A stretch of 64,000 bases of DNA, taken from Glandiceps talaboti (Eukaryota; Hemichordata; Enteropneusta; Spengelidae). Position numbers and translations under genes: made by a program. Of the stretch, positions 33,819 through 46,799 are shown piece after piece. The stretch is taken from contig NC_135552.1 in assembly GCF_964340395.1 (NCBI RefSeq), positions 15,563,194 through 15,627,193 on the forward strand, written 5' to 3'. Position 1 is the stretch's first letter. The number at the start of each line of letters is the position of its first letter. The notes beneath the pieces are model-generated. The model was not told the origin of the DNA, searched no databases, and saw only the letters and a program-made list of their open reading frames with translations.

Positions 33819-34063
33819 TTTTCGCGCAATTTCTCGCGTTAGAATTATATTGTACTATTACAAACCCGATTTCCTTTATTTTTATGGCAAAATAAACATA
33901 ATTACGAAAAAAAGTATGTACCTTTGCATTTACACTTTAAGTATGAACCCAGAGTGCATGGAAATTCATTCTTGCAATAAATCTCTTGGTATGAGTGTGT
34001 TCAAAACCATCCAGTCCTGTTTATGAAATAAAACTTGAAAGGCTATGTCCTACATTGTATAGT

Positions 34064-34520
34064 GGATGCATTTTGGGTTAAGATTATTCTAGTTCCTGCG
34101 GACCATATTCCCATTTTACACTATGTTATCTTCACACATTACATCAAGTCAATCTCGTTACTTAAGGCGTTAATTGTGGTTCATCCCCATGGTGAGTGAA
34201 GCACAAACAGCGCATGTCAGTAGTAATCTACCACAAATTGACAGGCTGCCATCATCGCTCATTAATATCCATTTAGTACACCTGTTTTGACTATCGTGGG
34301 AATTTATGCAAATGTCCAACTGAACTCCACCTCCACCTAAAATCGGGTGAGGATGTGATGGCATCATCATGTTTATATGAACACTGTAGGGGGGGGGGGG
34401 GGGGAGCACAGAATTCTGTTCCAGAGTAACGAGTTTGACTAGACATAATGTGTGAAGATAAGGTAGTGTAAAATCAGAATATGGTATTCAGCAACTACAC
34501 TAGGTTAAGTTAGAATGCAC
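34064..34520. mobile_element. MITE family H, 457-bp element with ~90-bp inverted arms
   Basis: Left 'ttttacactatgttatcttc' plus 'acacattacatcaagtcaat' is mirrored at the right as 'atgtgtgaagataaggtagt' plus 'gtaaaatcagaatatgg'. Outer ends GGATGCATTTTGG and AGAATGCACC. The interior includes a 19-G run (34390-34403 region) and no ORF. Confidence 0.75.
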
Positions 34521-34599
34521 CTTGAGATCAATTTCCCTGGAAATCAATTTAAAATCTTTCAAAACTTTACTAATTGAAACTTTGTTAAGCTTGTTCTGG

Positions 34600-34800
34600 G
34601 TTCTTCGGAAATAACAAAAAAAAATGGGGGCTCACCATCTCATTTTCTAATCTAAGACTTTTATTTTCCCATAGTGTTAACACAGTTGGCGGAGGCTATA
34701 TTGGATTCTAAAATGGCTTTAAATTTTGACATCATCATATTGACCTCTATCAAAAAGTTGTTTGGTGACCCCTTTTTTTTCCATGATTTGAAATGAGAAT
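34600..34800 (+). mobile_element. dispersed repeat family F, copy 2
   Basis: Matches 16090-16230 around 'atattggattctaaaatgg' and 'ttttgacatca'. Ends undefined. Confidence 0.4.
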
Positions 34801-36480
34801 GGGTTTGAATTTTCTTGAACAAAGCGACAGAAAAAGTTCAAACACTTTATTTCCGAGGCTCATACAAATACTCAAAAAGGTAGTGATTACAATATTTAAT
34901 CATTATGGTGATAAAGAATATAAATAAATTTCACCAAGTTTCAGAATTTATTTACTGAGGTTCGCCATCAAAATTTTTGTAAATCCCACTATCTGCTGCC
35001 ATATCTGTGACAATGGTTCCAGTACTGCTTACATATTGTAACAAACATGCCTTCTGTACCCAATAGTTCAAATGGTGTGGGTCAAGCTAGGTCAAAAGAT
35101 CACATCAAATTCCAGGAAGTACTCATTACATATATGCAAAATTACACAGTAGGTTAGGTCAGTGACAGTTACACACGTAGTCTTGTACTAAAAAACTAAA
35201 AATACCGATACATTTTATGTTGAACACTTAAAGTTAAACATTGACTGTACAGCATTGTTGTTGTCAGGGACCAATATACATGTAGGACAGCAATGAAACT
35301 TTACTCGCTATTTCACAGCCTTTTCCTACCTACTATGGGCAGTTCCTGATGAAGTAAATAATAATTTTGATGTTTATTTAACCTAAATTTTTCGGAGCAG
35401 TTACTAACCAAAAGTGTTGATATTCAGTACGTGAAGTCTTTTTTTCAACCGAAGTGTTCTAAGTTGTGTGTGTATTATACTATTTTTCATGAATCATACG
35501 AGACGAGACAACAATAAAATATGGCGCAGCCCCCTTTCTCTTTTCTCTCTGAAATATGAAACTATTTCCTACCCTGGCCTTAGTCTATAATCAAAATGCA
35601 AATGACGGTTATTTATGTCCTGTTTTGCAAACTGTCTTCTCCTACCATCTAAAATAGTAGCTTCTACTACCATAGTTATTTTTAGCCACCGACGACTTAC
35701 GCAATTTGCATTGTCCCGCACTGCTGCGGAGATATTAACATTGGCTTACGTTGTCTCATCAGTATGCAGATCAGATAAAAATATAGCCAGTGAACCACAA
35801 CTGGCTTTACATAACACACAACAGATGTTCACTATTATTGGGAGAGTTCAGGCTGGGATATTTAATATAGCGTAACGAAAGTGAGGTGACAAAGCACAGT
35901 ATTATTTGATGAGCTGCATGTCTCAATTTAGTACATACCCGGGTTCCATCTACATCATTTATCACGCTACATCCAGGTTAGGTAGCAGCACGATTTTTCC
36001 CTCTAATTTTTTATTAAATGACGAAGAAGACAGATCACTGAATATGTATGCCTTGCTAAAGGTGAAAGACTATTAATAATTTGGTTCGACATGTTCGACA
36101 CTATTCTGATTACCATTTCCTGGTGAAAACTTGGGAGTTTCTGATGCGAAAAACAACTGCATTTTCTTTCTGTGCCAAGTGTTTTTCTAAGCCTTTCCTT
36201 ACATAAACATATTATTTTTGTTACTCAGCCATGTCAGATTCGATAGCAATCTCCTAACATAGAATCTACTGATATGTTGTAGCAAATGTGAAATATATAT
36301 ATATATATTTTTTCGTTCTTCTCATACTTTGAACAGTTTTAAATCTGCCTTGAGATGTCATCTTTTTAGATCTCATTATTATTAACTTTTAACTTTTTTT
36401 TACATTTCAGCCTTTTAATTGTCATTCCGTGTCTTTGTATTTTTATCCTGTTTCATATCATGTTTATACTTGTGTATATG
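34800..36480. other. non-coding stretch with a small CpG-richer patch
   Basis: Mostly unique AT-rich sequence. 35520-36000 has more CpG than its surroundings, and on minus a strong donor (ATTGC|GTAAGTCG near 35700) behind CTCCGCAG, framing only 23 nt. An 86-codon plus frame at 35615 is not supported. Confidence 0.4.
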
Positions 36481-36504
36481 TACATTTTAAAATAATTCTA
36501 GACT

Positions 36505-36573
36505 TTTGTTCAGCGCATTGAGATTGTTTTAATGTAATGCGCTCTATAAGAAATAAATATTATTATTATTATA
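36505..36573 (+). mobile_element. SINE/LINE 3' tail
   Basis: Ends CAGCGCATTGAGATTG...GCGCTCTATAAGAAATAAA and then (TAT/ATT)n, the same type of ending as the 17.3-kb SINE. The upstream body is not recognisable. Confidence 0.7.
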
Positions 36574-36599
36574 TCATCATGGTAAATACAGACATCCAC

Positions 36600-37940
36600 A
36601 TGTTATGTATCTTTTCTTCAGGCTGTAAAGCCAAATAGTTGCATTCTTTTTAAAATTATTTTTTGTATGACATTTCTCGCACACATCTAAAGATATGTCA
36701 TAAAATAGAAGCTGAGAACCACGTACTGAACACTGAAGTGTGTATACAGACTGGCCTAAATGTGCAGTGTGAGGGCGCTATGCTGTATGGCCAGAACTAA
36801 TTCAAACAAGTTCCGAGAAACAATACATGTATCTATCTCCCAGAATACTTGAAATGTGACTCCTTCTTTCCTGATGGCAGGTGACCTTGTCAATTTCACT
36901 TGCCTTACATACTCATACAGTTTACTCTTTCAACACGCACAATTTTATGCATTTAATATCGTTGTAATTATCTGACATGCATGAAATACTTCATGCCTTA
37001 ACTTTATATCATAAACATACATCCATTATGAGTAGAAATGTCCTAATATATATTCGATGTCATTTGTATACATCAATTTGGACGCTACAATATGCACTGC
37101 TTGAGGGCATCTTTTACCTACGCATGCTAATATTGGTTTGTATTTTCAATATACAGTAAATTATAACAAATAGACCTCCAGCAAACGTACTGTTAATCAC
37201 TGTACTGTAGTACATGTAATTGGTGACAAGATGGCGAAAGGTTAAATTTAAAGGGTACCAGCTGAGTTTGTATATTTTGGTCATGGTGATTACTATTATA
37301 TAGTTTACTTCTTACTTAAATATACTTAAAACCATCTTTAGCTATCGATATTAACAGACCTCAAAACAGGTATTTATGCATACAGTGTTCTCTCCAGGAG
37401 AGATTGCAAAGACTCTGAATGGTTGCATAATAATCTAAATATCAATAACACGGTAATTTGCATAGTGGTTTGCATAATGATCACGGTCCACCATGTATTG
37501 GATATGATATATGCATGTCTTCAACATAGAAAACATGCATTTACTCTGACAATGTTTACATTTAACACAGACATACACATAGACGTTGGGATCAGCCATT
37601 TTCTCTTCATGTGAAAAGTATTATATTATATCATCATTCCTAGATTACTACAGCTCAAGGATAGTAGAACACTTTTGAAGAACGGCAGAAACTTGTCACA
37701 CATGACGGCATGTGTGGCAAGGATGATGTGAGCACTGTGCTTTCTCTATAGTGGGGAGATTACTTGCTACATTGTATAACACATAAACGATTTGATAACA
37801 TAATTTTGTATGCGAAGTAGAATGTTGTAGGGTCTATGGTTGAGGCAACCCCTAACAAACCATCAACTTTGCTAACGTTGCCAAACGATGATTTTGAATA
37901 CCATCAAAGACATGTTTTTTTAACACTGAAATTATACTAG
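36600..37940. other. non-coding stretch
   Basis: No repeats or convincing exons. Plus frames of 60-63 codons at 36977 and 37423 lack support. Confidence 0.4.
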
Positions 37941-37954
37941 GTCAGTTTTCAAAC

Positions 37955-38825
37955 TGTCATTTCTTCCGTAAGGAATAAATATTTTTATGGGTGGAAGTCT
38001 GTGTGTCTGTGTGTCTGTCTGTGTCATCGTTTTTTCCATAACGGATTGCTCAATTCAAACAAAATTTTGAAGACGTATTCCGTATGGTAATGGCAAGACT
38101 TGATTAGGTTTTGGTAAAAATCCTGTGAACATTAATGAGCAATTTACGTAATTAATGATTTTCGGTAATTAGGCTATATCTCAAGAATGCACGTTTCAAA
38201 TTCATTATAACTTGGTACACACATTTGCGATACCAAAGCGCACCTGTCCTAAAAATATTACTAATGTAGCTTTTAGTTTTAATAAGTTATCGGCATATTT
38301 TCTATTGGCCACAAAAAAGAAAAAAATAGTTTCTCATCAGGAAATGTCGTCTAAAGTGGTGCGACTTTATCACCATTTTCTAAAACACGACTGGCTCAAT
38401 TCAAATGAAATTTATTGCATGTGCTCTGTAGGGTAGTGACAAGAACTGATAAGGTTTCGGTAAACATCCCAAAAATATTAACGAGAAATTTACATAATTA
38501 ATGGTTTTCGGTGATTAGGCTATATCTCAAGAATGCACACTTCAAATTCAATATAATTTGATACATGCATTTGCGATACCAAAGCGCACTTGTCCTGAAA
38601 ATATTATTGATGTAGCTTTTAGTTTTAATAAATTATTTTTCTTTTTAAATTCTCAACAAATGTCACAGTACATGTTGTGGTTGGCCAGGAGATCACTAAC
38701 AGCAATGAGCAAATAGCAATCAATGAGAAAAAATAACTTATTACATATGTTCTGTTGTATTCCAACAATTGTCTGCAGGAACGACAATCTCAAAACTTTG
38801 CCCTTACGGAAGACATTCAGTTTAC
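37955..38825. mobile_element. repeat family I with an internal two-copy duplication
   Basis: Outer ends form an inverted repeat (TTCCGTAAGG near 37968 and CCTTACGGAA near 38803). A (GTCTGT)n stub follows the left end. Inside, the segment 'ttaggctatatctcaagaat' plus 'gcgataccaaagcgcac' and 'gatgtagcttttagttttaat' relatives occurs twice (38049-38295 and 38394-38640), ~345 bases apart. Non-coding. Confidence 0.75.
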
Positions 38826-39539
38826 ATCTGGTTTTATGAATATTTTAGCAGTATCAACTCAGCTGTGCCATTGCAAAGATTATTTTTAACTAAATACACT
38901 AAATGTATATGATGTACACCAAGACACTGTTAACACACACATTCTGTAACTTATGGCTGCCAGAGTACAGATACAATGTCAAGATCATATTTTAATGTGT
39001 GTACATGTATGTCCACACAAAGTTAACATACCCCCTGGAAGTTAAGAATAGATACACATGTATACAGTATAGCTAAACTATCGCTTTCTGATTTATTACC
39101 CTGGTGTCAACCTGATTTTAACATATAAGCACTGCCGCAGGCATTAACCTTTACAGTTGTTATCATATACTGATACAGTGTTAGTGCAACAGCCCATCAT
39201 AAAGCATACATTGTGTATCTTAAAAGCTAAACTGAACCATAGACACTAGTTAACATTTACATTGTCTGCCCACTCCTACACATCTACAAGGCAAGTTCAT
39301 ATGTTGAAAGGTTCACCAGTGAACTTAATAATACCTCCTAAAGATATACACAGATCAAAGTTCATATACCCCTTGAGTTTTCAACAGATCTTGACCTTAT
39401 AATTTGAGAACAGTGGTGTCATATTTAGCAGACAGTTGTATTCTTCAAATTGACTTTGAGGTCAATCTCCCATGCTACATGTGCCATCTTATAGATCACA
39501 CCACACCACCCCCCACCCCCCCCCCCCCCCCCCCGTACA

Positions 39540-39795
39540 TGTAGGGACATATGTTGTCTGTCAGTGTCATGGCATACACAATGTAGTGGCTAACTTGACC
39601 TTGTTTGAGGTCACTCCCCTTATGTACATATGTTGTCTGTCAGTGTCATGGCACAGTGGCTAACTTGACCATGTTTGAGGTCACTCCTCTTACAGGTAGG
39701 GACATATGTTGTCTGTCAGTGTCATTATCTTGACCTTGCTTGAGGTCACACTGCGTGGGACACATACCATCTGTGAGTGTCATGCCATGGCATGG
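39540..39795. repeat. minisatellite, ~70-90 bp unit, 3-4 copies, each with an everted AGGTCA pair
   Basis: Units share 'gggacatatgttgtctgtca' plus 'gtgtcatggc' and 'taacttgacc'. Each carries TGACC[T/A]-N6-AGGTCA: at 39596-39613, 39666-39683 and 39731-39748. A poly(C) tract (39508-39534) precedes the array. Confidence 0.85.
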
Positions 39796-39990
39796 CATGT
39801 AAGCTAACTTGACAACAGCAAACTAATTGTGTCTGATTTTTTTCCTAAATAATACCAGTATGTGTACAAATACTAGAATTGCTAAAAACATTCTGCATAT
39901 ATTACAGTCCCACCTAAGACATCAATTTTTCTCGAAAAATACATGCCCAAACACTACTTATATAAATTTATATATATATATATATTATAT

Positions 39991-40412
39991 GGGATGATCA
40001 CACAATGTCACACATGCGCAATACACGAACTTCATTCGGGTGGAGGGGGTCTCGCATCAATGCGATTGCTGAACTTCATTTTCACACTTCTAACCAAATT
40101 TTTGAAACTTTCACGCCTTCAGTGATAACAGGTTCTGTATTTTATTAAATTTTAATACTGAGATGTTTATAAGTTGATTACAATTTACTTCTAATGTGAT
40201 ATACTGTGCTGGGTTTCCTGTACTATTGTAAAGTGTTTATCACCATGTTTTTTACATCAATCATAGTGGTGTGACCACTACAATTTCCATCATGGTTTAA
40301 GTAATACACAAACGTGTCGATATCGTACTTGTTAGTGTTTGCTTAGGGGAGGGGGTTTTGTCCTAATTTGTTCCTTTATTTATTTTACTTGTGTGACATT
40401 GTGTGATCATAC
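39991..40412 (+). mobile_element. MITE family G, complete copy with 23-bp TIRs
   Basis: Left GGGATGATCACACAATGTCA and right terminus, whose reverse complement is GGGTATGATCACACAATGTC, differ by one indel. 422 bp, non-coding. Two further copies at 24.0 and 27.5 kb define the family. Confidence 0.93.
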
Positions 40413-40977
40413 CCAAGTTGATATGTGTTTTGAAGTGAGACACTGCTTCATACTACTGTAAACCTGCATATTTTCACGACTAGAAAATTTTGCGATTTTA
40501 CAGTCTTCATGTAGTTCACAAAGATTAATTTTCACTAATAACCATACTGGTACATTGCATTATGCAGAAATATATATTTTCGCTACTACTTATTTTCGCG
40601 TTTTTGTTTTGTAGCGAAATTAGCGTAAATAAATCTTACGCGAACATTTCCAGGTTTACAGTATCATAACATTGTTATACTGATATCATATAGTGGTAAC
40701 ATTAACGTTTTCTACAATTCTAATCTCCATTGAATGTTAATGATAAATTTCTGGGTGCACCTAAAGACTATGTCGGCAAATTGTTCACCTATAGCTGAGA
40801 TCCTATAGTGACTAGTAATGACTACACACATTTCAGTTCAATAGAATATGAAACAGAAATAATTTCAGTTCACTAGAATATGAAACAGAAACAATTAAGA
40901 AATGGACTATAAATGTACATTTGTACTAGGTACTACTACATGATCTGTATTGTCAAGTATAACTAGATGGTAATTAG

Positions 40978-41206
40978 AATACACACATACACACATACAC
41001 ACACACACATACATACATACATACATACATACATACATACACACATACATACACACATCTACACATACATACACACATACATACATACACACATCTACAC
41101 ACACATACATACATACATAACATACATACATACATACATACATACATACATACATACATACACACATACATACACACACATATACATACATACATACATA
41201 CATACA

Positions 41207-41237
<31 letters not shown>

Positions 41238-41420
41238 GTACATACATACATACATATGTACGTACGTACGTACGTACATACATACATACATACATATATA
41301 CATACATACATACATGTAACATGCACACATACATGTAACATGCACACATACATACATACATACATACATACATACATACATACATACATACATACATACA
41401 TACATACATACATACATACG
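40978..41420. repeat. (CATA)n tetranucleotide array, ~440 bp
   Basis: ACAC/ATAC variants at the left and long perfect CATA blocks in the centre and right. It gives His-Thr-Tyr or Tyr-Val-Cys-Met frames of up to 171 codons that are artefacts. Confidence 0.97.
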
Positions 41421-41429
41421 TAAAGTTAT

Positions 41430-44400
41430 ATTTGAAATTGGATAATAAATAAACGGATATGACCTTTTCACCAGTTTTTTCCCCATCACTTACTAAACAC
41501 TTAAAAGTTTTAATACCGTTTTCAAAATATTTAGAACAAGATGAAAATATCATTATAAGTTGTGTTATTTTCAACCACAAATCAGAAACCCCTTTACAAA
41601 TATAAATCATAATTATATCAATCTATGCAAATTATGCCAATTTTTCACACTATATTACCCAGGTTCTAAAATCTTAGCAATACCACTATTCAATCTTGAA
41701 AATCTGTGTACACTGTTTTCATTCAATGGAGAACTAAATTTGTAAGGTTTGATGTTGAAGACAAACAATGACATTACATGTACATCACCTTATATTTATG
41801 AGAATGAGTTAAAGAACATATTAAAATCTTGACAACCAGACACTGAGTCAAGACCGGGGATGAACATGATAATGTATATAAAATGAAATAAATTCAATGA
41901 TGTGAATCCGTTCCTTAGTTACAATTAAAAAAAAAGTATGATAAAAATAGTGTGAGAAATTAGATGAAAAACCGTGACAAATAGATGGTTTACGGCGAAA
42001 TAAACTACGGGGTAACATGACATGATAATATCACCTGAAGGTTCGCAACTCAATCTTGATTGGTTAAGATATGCATCATTCGTGACCGCCAGGAGGAAAC
42101 TGCTTCTAAAAATAGGTTAGCATCTGAACAACACACTTAAAAGGAGAACCAATGACTACAACTCAATTTACAATATGCATTCACATGAGACATTTGAGAT
42201 ATTTTTGTTGAAAACAAGTCAAAATGGTGAAATCGATACTGTTTTGCTGCTTTTTTTCATCTAGACTACATTCGCATACGTCACAATATTCACACCAACA
42301 TCAGCTTCATTCGGTAGATTTTATCATTGAAATATTTACCAAATAAATACTTCATTTATTTCAAAATTAGTTTTTGAGTAGCATACCAACTCAATCAATG
42401 GAAATTTACTTCACTTATTGTCATGTACTGGAAATAGATAAAACGATGTGAACTTTTGTATTTGCATTACCGCCTAAATTTGGCTATTTATAAAAACCCA
42501 CTCTATTTTAAGACATTTACGTCTCAAAACGAGATTGCAAAAAATGATTATAAACTATTTTAGCACTTGATTTGAAAACGATGTTGTTTATGCTACACAA
42601 CTCTGCGACTACATGTATTACTAGTGGCTATATTTAGCACACGAAATGTCTCACTGTATAGACCTGGGAGCCTTTGACATTTAGCTTGATTGCCAATTAC
42701 CCCCACAAGTGAAATTACTCGCACAGTACAGAAGTGGAGTACAAAGGGACATATGCACTGGATGTATATTTCAAGCTAATAATAGCGCAAGTGGAACATT
42801 TTCATCCGGATAAACTCGTAACAAAATTTTTTTATCGATGCTAAGCAATTTAATTTCCCGGATCGTGGGTTTAAAATATAGTAGTAATATTATAAAATCA
42901 TTCCTAGAAGCAATAAAACTAATACCTACAATTATTACGCCTTGACTTCAAGTCAAATATAGTTGGATTTTATGTAATACTACCTTTATATTACTTCGCT
43001 ATTAAATTTTGAAAATTCAGTTGCTGGGTTTTTTTCTCAGATGAATATATACACCATGATAAAAAAGTACGATACTCCCAGGGTATCGCAAATTTGAACA
43101 ATCACAGTGTGTGCAATCCTTAATAACTAGCCACATGCACAATGGGGGCAGTGTAACTTTTCACTATTTGGCAAATCACTGAGCAAACAACAAGTCAGAC
43201 AAAAATAACTTGTCAACTTTGTGTACTCGAAATATTGAAAGAGTAAATAAGTCATCCTAGTCTTGTGCTGGCAGAAACAGGTCACAAATCTGGCACAGTC
43301 TCATGATGACCATAGTACATGTAACTGTAAAGTAAGTCATTTGAGTCAATATCAATTCATCTCATATAGGCTTACTTTACAAATATCATGGCTTATTACT
43401 CTATTTTCCACATGTAAATAGTAATTGCAATGAGTGACTGCATTCTTTTGGCTATCTTTTTTACCAATTTGTCTAACAGTTACTTCGCTACACTACAAAA
43501 CTTCCTCTTCCTCCTCCTCCCCCCCCCCCCTGGATTTTTTGTTATATTAGGTTCCACATGATAATTTCTGGCAAATAATGTAAATTAATATGACAATATG
43601 TTCATTTATTATGCGAATGATATGTAAATATTGTACATTCTGGAGAAACCACTGCTATTACCGGTATGACACAGTGCAAGTCGAGAGGTGCTCAAGACAC
43701 TGCGATACGTCTCTTATACATTTGTAATTCCAATAAGTACGCTCAGTCATGTACGGGGAACAAAGTCAAAACTTATTTTTTTATCTTAGCTACATTTTAT
43801 AGGCTGTAAAGGACCTACAAAAGTCATTTTCACCCACAAAAAAGAGTTACATCAATTAGCTAATCTGGCATAGAAGTGCCCTGATGTAAACTGGGGGCAA
43901 GGCATTCTGGGAAACAAACAAAAGTTAGGAGCTAATCAGGAGCTATCCCAAACAAAGTTGATGATATTGTTTCAAGAGATGTAAGTCTCCCAAGTTTACT
44001 TCCAAGACTTCCTTGCCCAAGCATACAGCAAGATTCTTCCATGCTAGATTTGCCATTTTCATAACTATTGTCTTAGATAGATCATATGATACAAATACAG
44101 GACTGGTCAAAATGCAGTCCCAGTTACCCAGATTCTTGCTACTGGGGTTTCTCTCACTTTATGGCTACTACCTGAGTCTGGGAAAATACCAATAGTATTC
44201 AAATTTTATGTGACTTCTGGTTTCAGTTAAGACAAAATGCATCATGGTAAATTGTACTGAAGACTAGGACACCAAGTGTAATTCCAGGAAATTCAAACCC
44301 CTCTGTCACATATTTTGACAGTCTACAGCAACATATACCTGTTAATTTCAATCTACAGCCTTTTTCGCATGATTCATACCTCCTAATTGTAAAACGAAGT

Positions 44401-46780
44401 GACATATATTTTCCCAGACTTTGGATGGTAGCAATAGTTCCCTAGTGGTATTTTCACTGCAGTGTAATACCAAAAACATGATTGCATACTTGCAAGCAGC
44501 ATGCAAATGATATGCAAATGAGGATGTGCTCATTTGCTGCACACAAAATTGTGTGAATCAGTTTTATGGAAATTTGCTGTTTCCGCCAAACATACATGTA
44601 CAGAACCCCATGCCATGTGAGTTCCAAAGTGGGTACTCAGGGGTATTTGCACTCATGCTTGCACTTGCTATGCCCGTGAAAGTACAGGCGCAGAGAGAAC
44701 CCTGCAAGCACTCACACAAGTACCCCAAGTATGCCACACTTGCACTCACATGTCAAAGGGGTTCCGTCATATGCTTTACCTCTGTTCCCCTTACAGTCAG
44801 AATCAATCAACTATAAGTTATGATCTACTGTGTAGGTATATAGTTTAGTTATTACAATCTTTCATTCAAAAGTTTCAAGCTCTCAAATACACTTGTGTGA
44901 CTATACATGTACCACCAAATACAATCCATACACTGAACACACTAAAATATTCCACTGTTTTGGGGGTTTTTTTCTTGGTTGACTATTAAAGTATACTATA
45001 CCCCATCCCACACCTTTCCCCCATTCACACACACGGTTACTCACAACCCTCAAAATGTCCATAAAAGACCTCCCTATATTCTCTTCAAACGGAAGGAAAA
45101 TATCTCTCCAAAATAATCGATTTGCACACATACAATTTATGATTTACATTAAAAACACACAAACACAGTAGAAAAGTATACAGAGACGGCACATAAAATA
45201 ACACCTTAATAAATAAACAAAAAAAAATAGTACCTGACTACTTCACAGACAGGTCTTCCTTTGTCAATGCCTACATTTGTAGACAGACCTAGCTACCCAG
45301 TCAAGAGTATCACAACAAATGTATTCAGAGTAGCCTGTCCAATAATATTCCATAACACTGAATTTGCATAACATAGCCTACTTTTGTTATTCAAATTTTA
45401 TGCAAATGTACGTCTGAGAAAACACTATTAATTCCAATTTACGATTCAAGTATTAAAACTTCTGGTGTCTCAATATAGTATCTCACAATCATGTGAATAC
45501 ATGTATCTCCGTTCTAATTTTAGTGGCAATCATGGAGAGTTTCTTTCTTTTTTTAGACTGTTGTAATCATGTAATTAGTTAGATAATAAATTCTGATCAG
45601 CTTAGATGAAAATGGAATTAAATTTTTATCACGTGGTGTCACTTTGGCAATTTAATTACTCGGTTGAATATGACATAAAAATGTACACTCCTTCCCCATC
45701 AACATTTATCCTACCTGCGGAGTTATGCTATTTTCATACTACCATCATATTTTTATTTCATTTGTCCAATTGTCTTGTATCATTGTTGCTATAAGTTTAC
45801 GACAAATATTTTAACAAAAAAATATATATTTTTTTTTAAGTATGGGACATGTGTTTTAACAATAATGGTTAGATCTAAAAAGGACACAACCAGAATGATC
45901 TACAGGGAGGGTACAGTACCAGGATAAGGACTGTGTGCTGGTAATCCTTGATGGGATGTTTACACCCTATGGAACGTAGAAGTAGGGAAAGAAACATGTA
46001 TAATATTTCACCAGATTTTCTTATGTTTCAACAAATTGTTCAACAGTGTTAGGCAGCAGGTTGATATACAAAAAATGCACATAATTTATTTTTGTAATAA
46101 ATACAAGGAAAACACTTCAAATTATCACAGACACTGACACACATTCAGACACTATCTCACTGACATTACCTTGGGGGTGGGAAGTCATTGTAGGAGTGTT
46201 GCCTATCCAACCAAACTTCTATGGTCACTTGTCTCTCTATCTGGTGTGCTGGGATAGTTTCTTGCAAAAATAAGTATCTCCTCTGTTTAGAAAAGCAAAC
46301 CTTCCCTAGCCAAAATTCCCTCTTTGTTGTAACACAAGTTGTATTACAAAATTCTACGTATTATCTGGAAAAAGAAACAAAAGACAAAAAAATGAGAGAG
46401 ACAACTCAACTGTGGTATAGGAATAACTCATAATTCTTATCAAACGGATGGTTTTTCACTTTTTCAGTAACCACATTCCTTCTGGATTGTGGGGCATAAC
46501 AACAAATTATGAAAAGAGCTTGTGTAATGTTATGCAATTTGTAACAACTCCCCCAAGTTCAACTGCACAACAAGTCTAAATAAAGAGTACCATTGCAACC
46601 TGTCTGTGATTGTTGCACATAACAAAATTGCGTCAAGTTTACTGAATACGGAATTACTCACTGAAGGCTGCTTTGTGGGTTTAACATGAGAACGTTTACT
46701 TGTCAGACGACAGGAAATTGAGAACTGCAAATCTAAAGTCGTCAAAATTAGCACAACTCAAGTTGACGTTCAACACAACA
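41430..46780. other. long non-coding stretch
   Basis: CpG-poor and largely unique. Items seen: a MEF2-like CTAAAAATAG at 42106-42115, C-rich patch 43504-43530, and a segment with MITE M similarity at 44118-44140 ('cagttacccagattcttgc'). Two minus frames (44901-45131, 76 codons; 44564-44749) look mildly protein-like but have no supporting splice structure. Confidence 0.45.
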
Positions 46781-46799
46781 AAAATCAATTGTTTTGTAT

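Larger units (their letters stand above)
32108..33936. mobile_element. 1.83-kb inverted-repeat-bounded, CpG-normal block with TTAA at both edges
   Basis: The left arm (32108-32177, AGTGTACATGCAAAGGTACA...) is matched over about 70 bases with few mismatches by the reverse complement of 33867-33936. TTAA flanks both ends (32104-32107, 33937-33940). CpG inside is near expectation, while both flanks are depleted. No transposase is visible; the 60-75 codon minus frames inside (33253, 32952, 32495) show no family motif. Either a recent non-autonomous DNA transposon or a promoter island that coincides with one. Confidence 0.7.

Noticed and set aside
32108-33936. Transposase gene inside the TTAA-bounded block
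   Set aside because: Minus frames of 65-75 codons are present but contain no DDE, zinc-finger or other transposase motif I can recognise.
40907-41610. Overlapping frames of 123-171 codons rich in His-Thr-Tyr or Tyr-Val-Cys-Met
   Set aside because: Tetranucleotide CATA array.
44901-45131. 76-codon minus frame beginning MCANRLFWRDIF
   Set aside because: Looks mildly protein-like, but the length is within chance expectation and there is no splice, promoter or family support.
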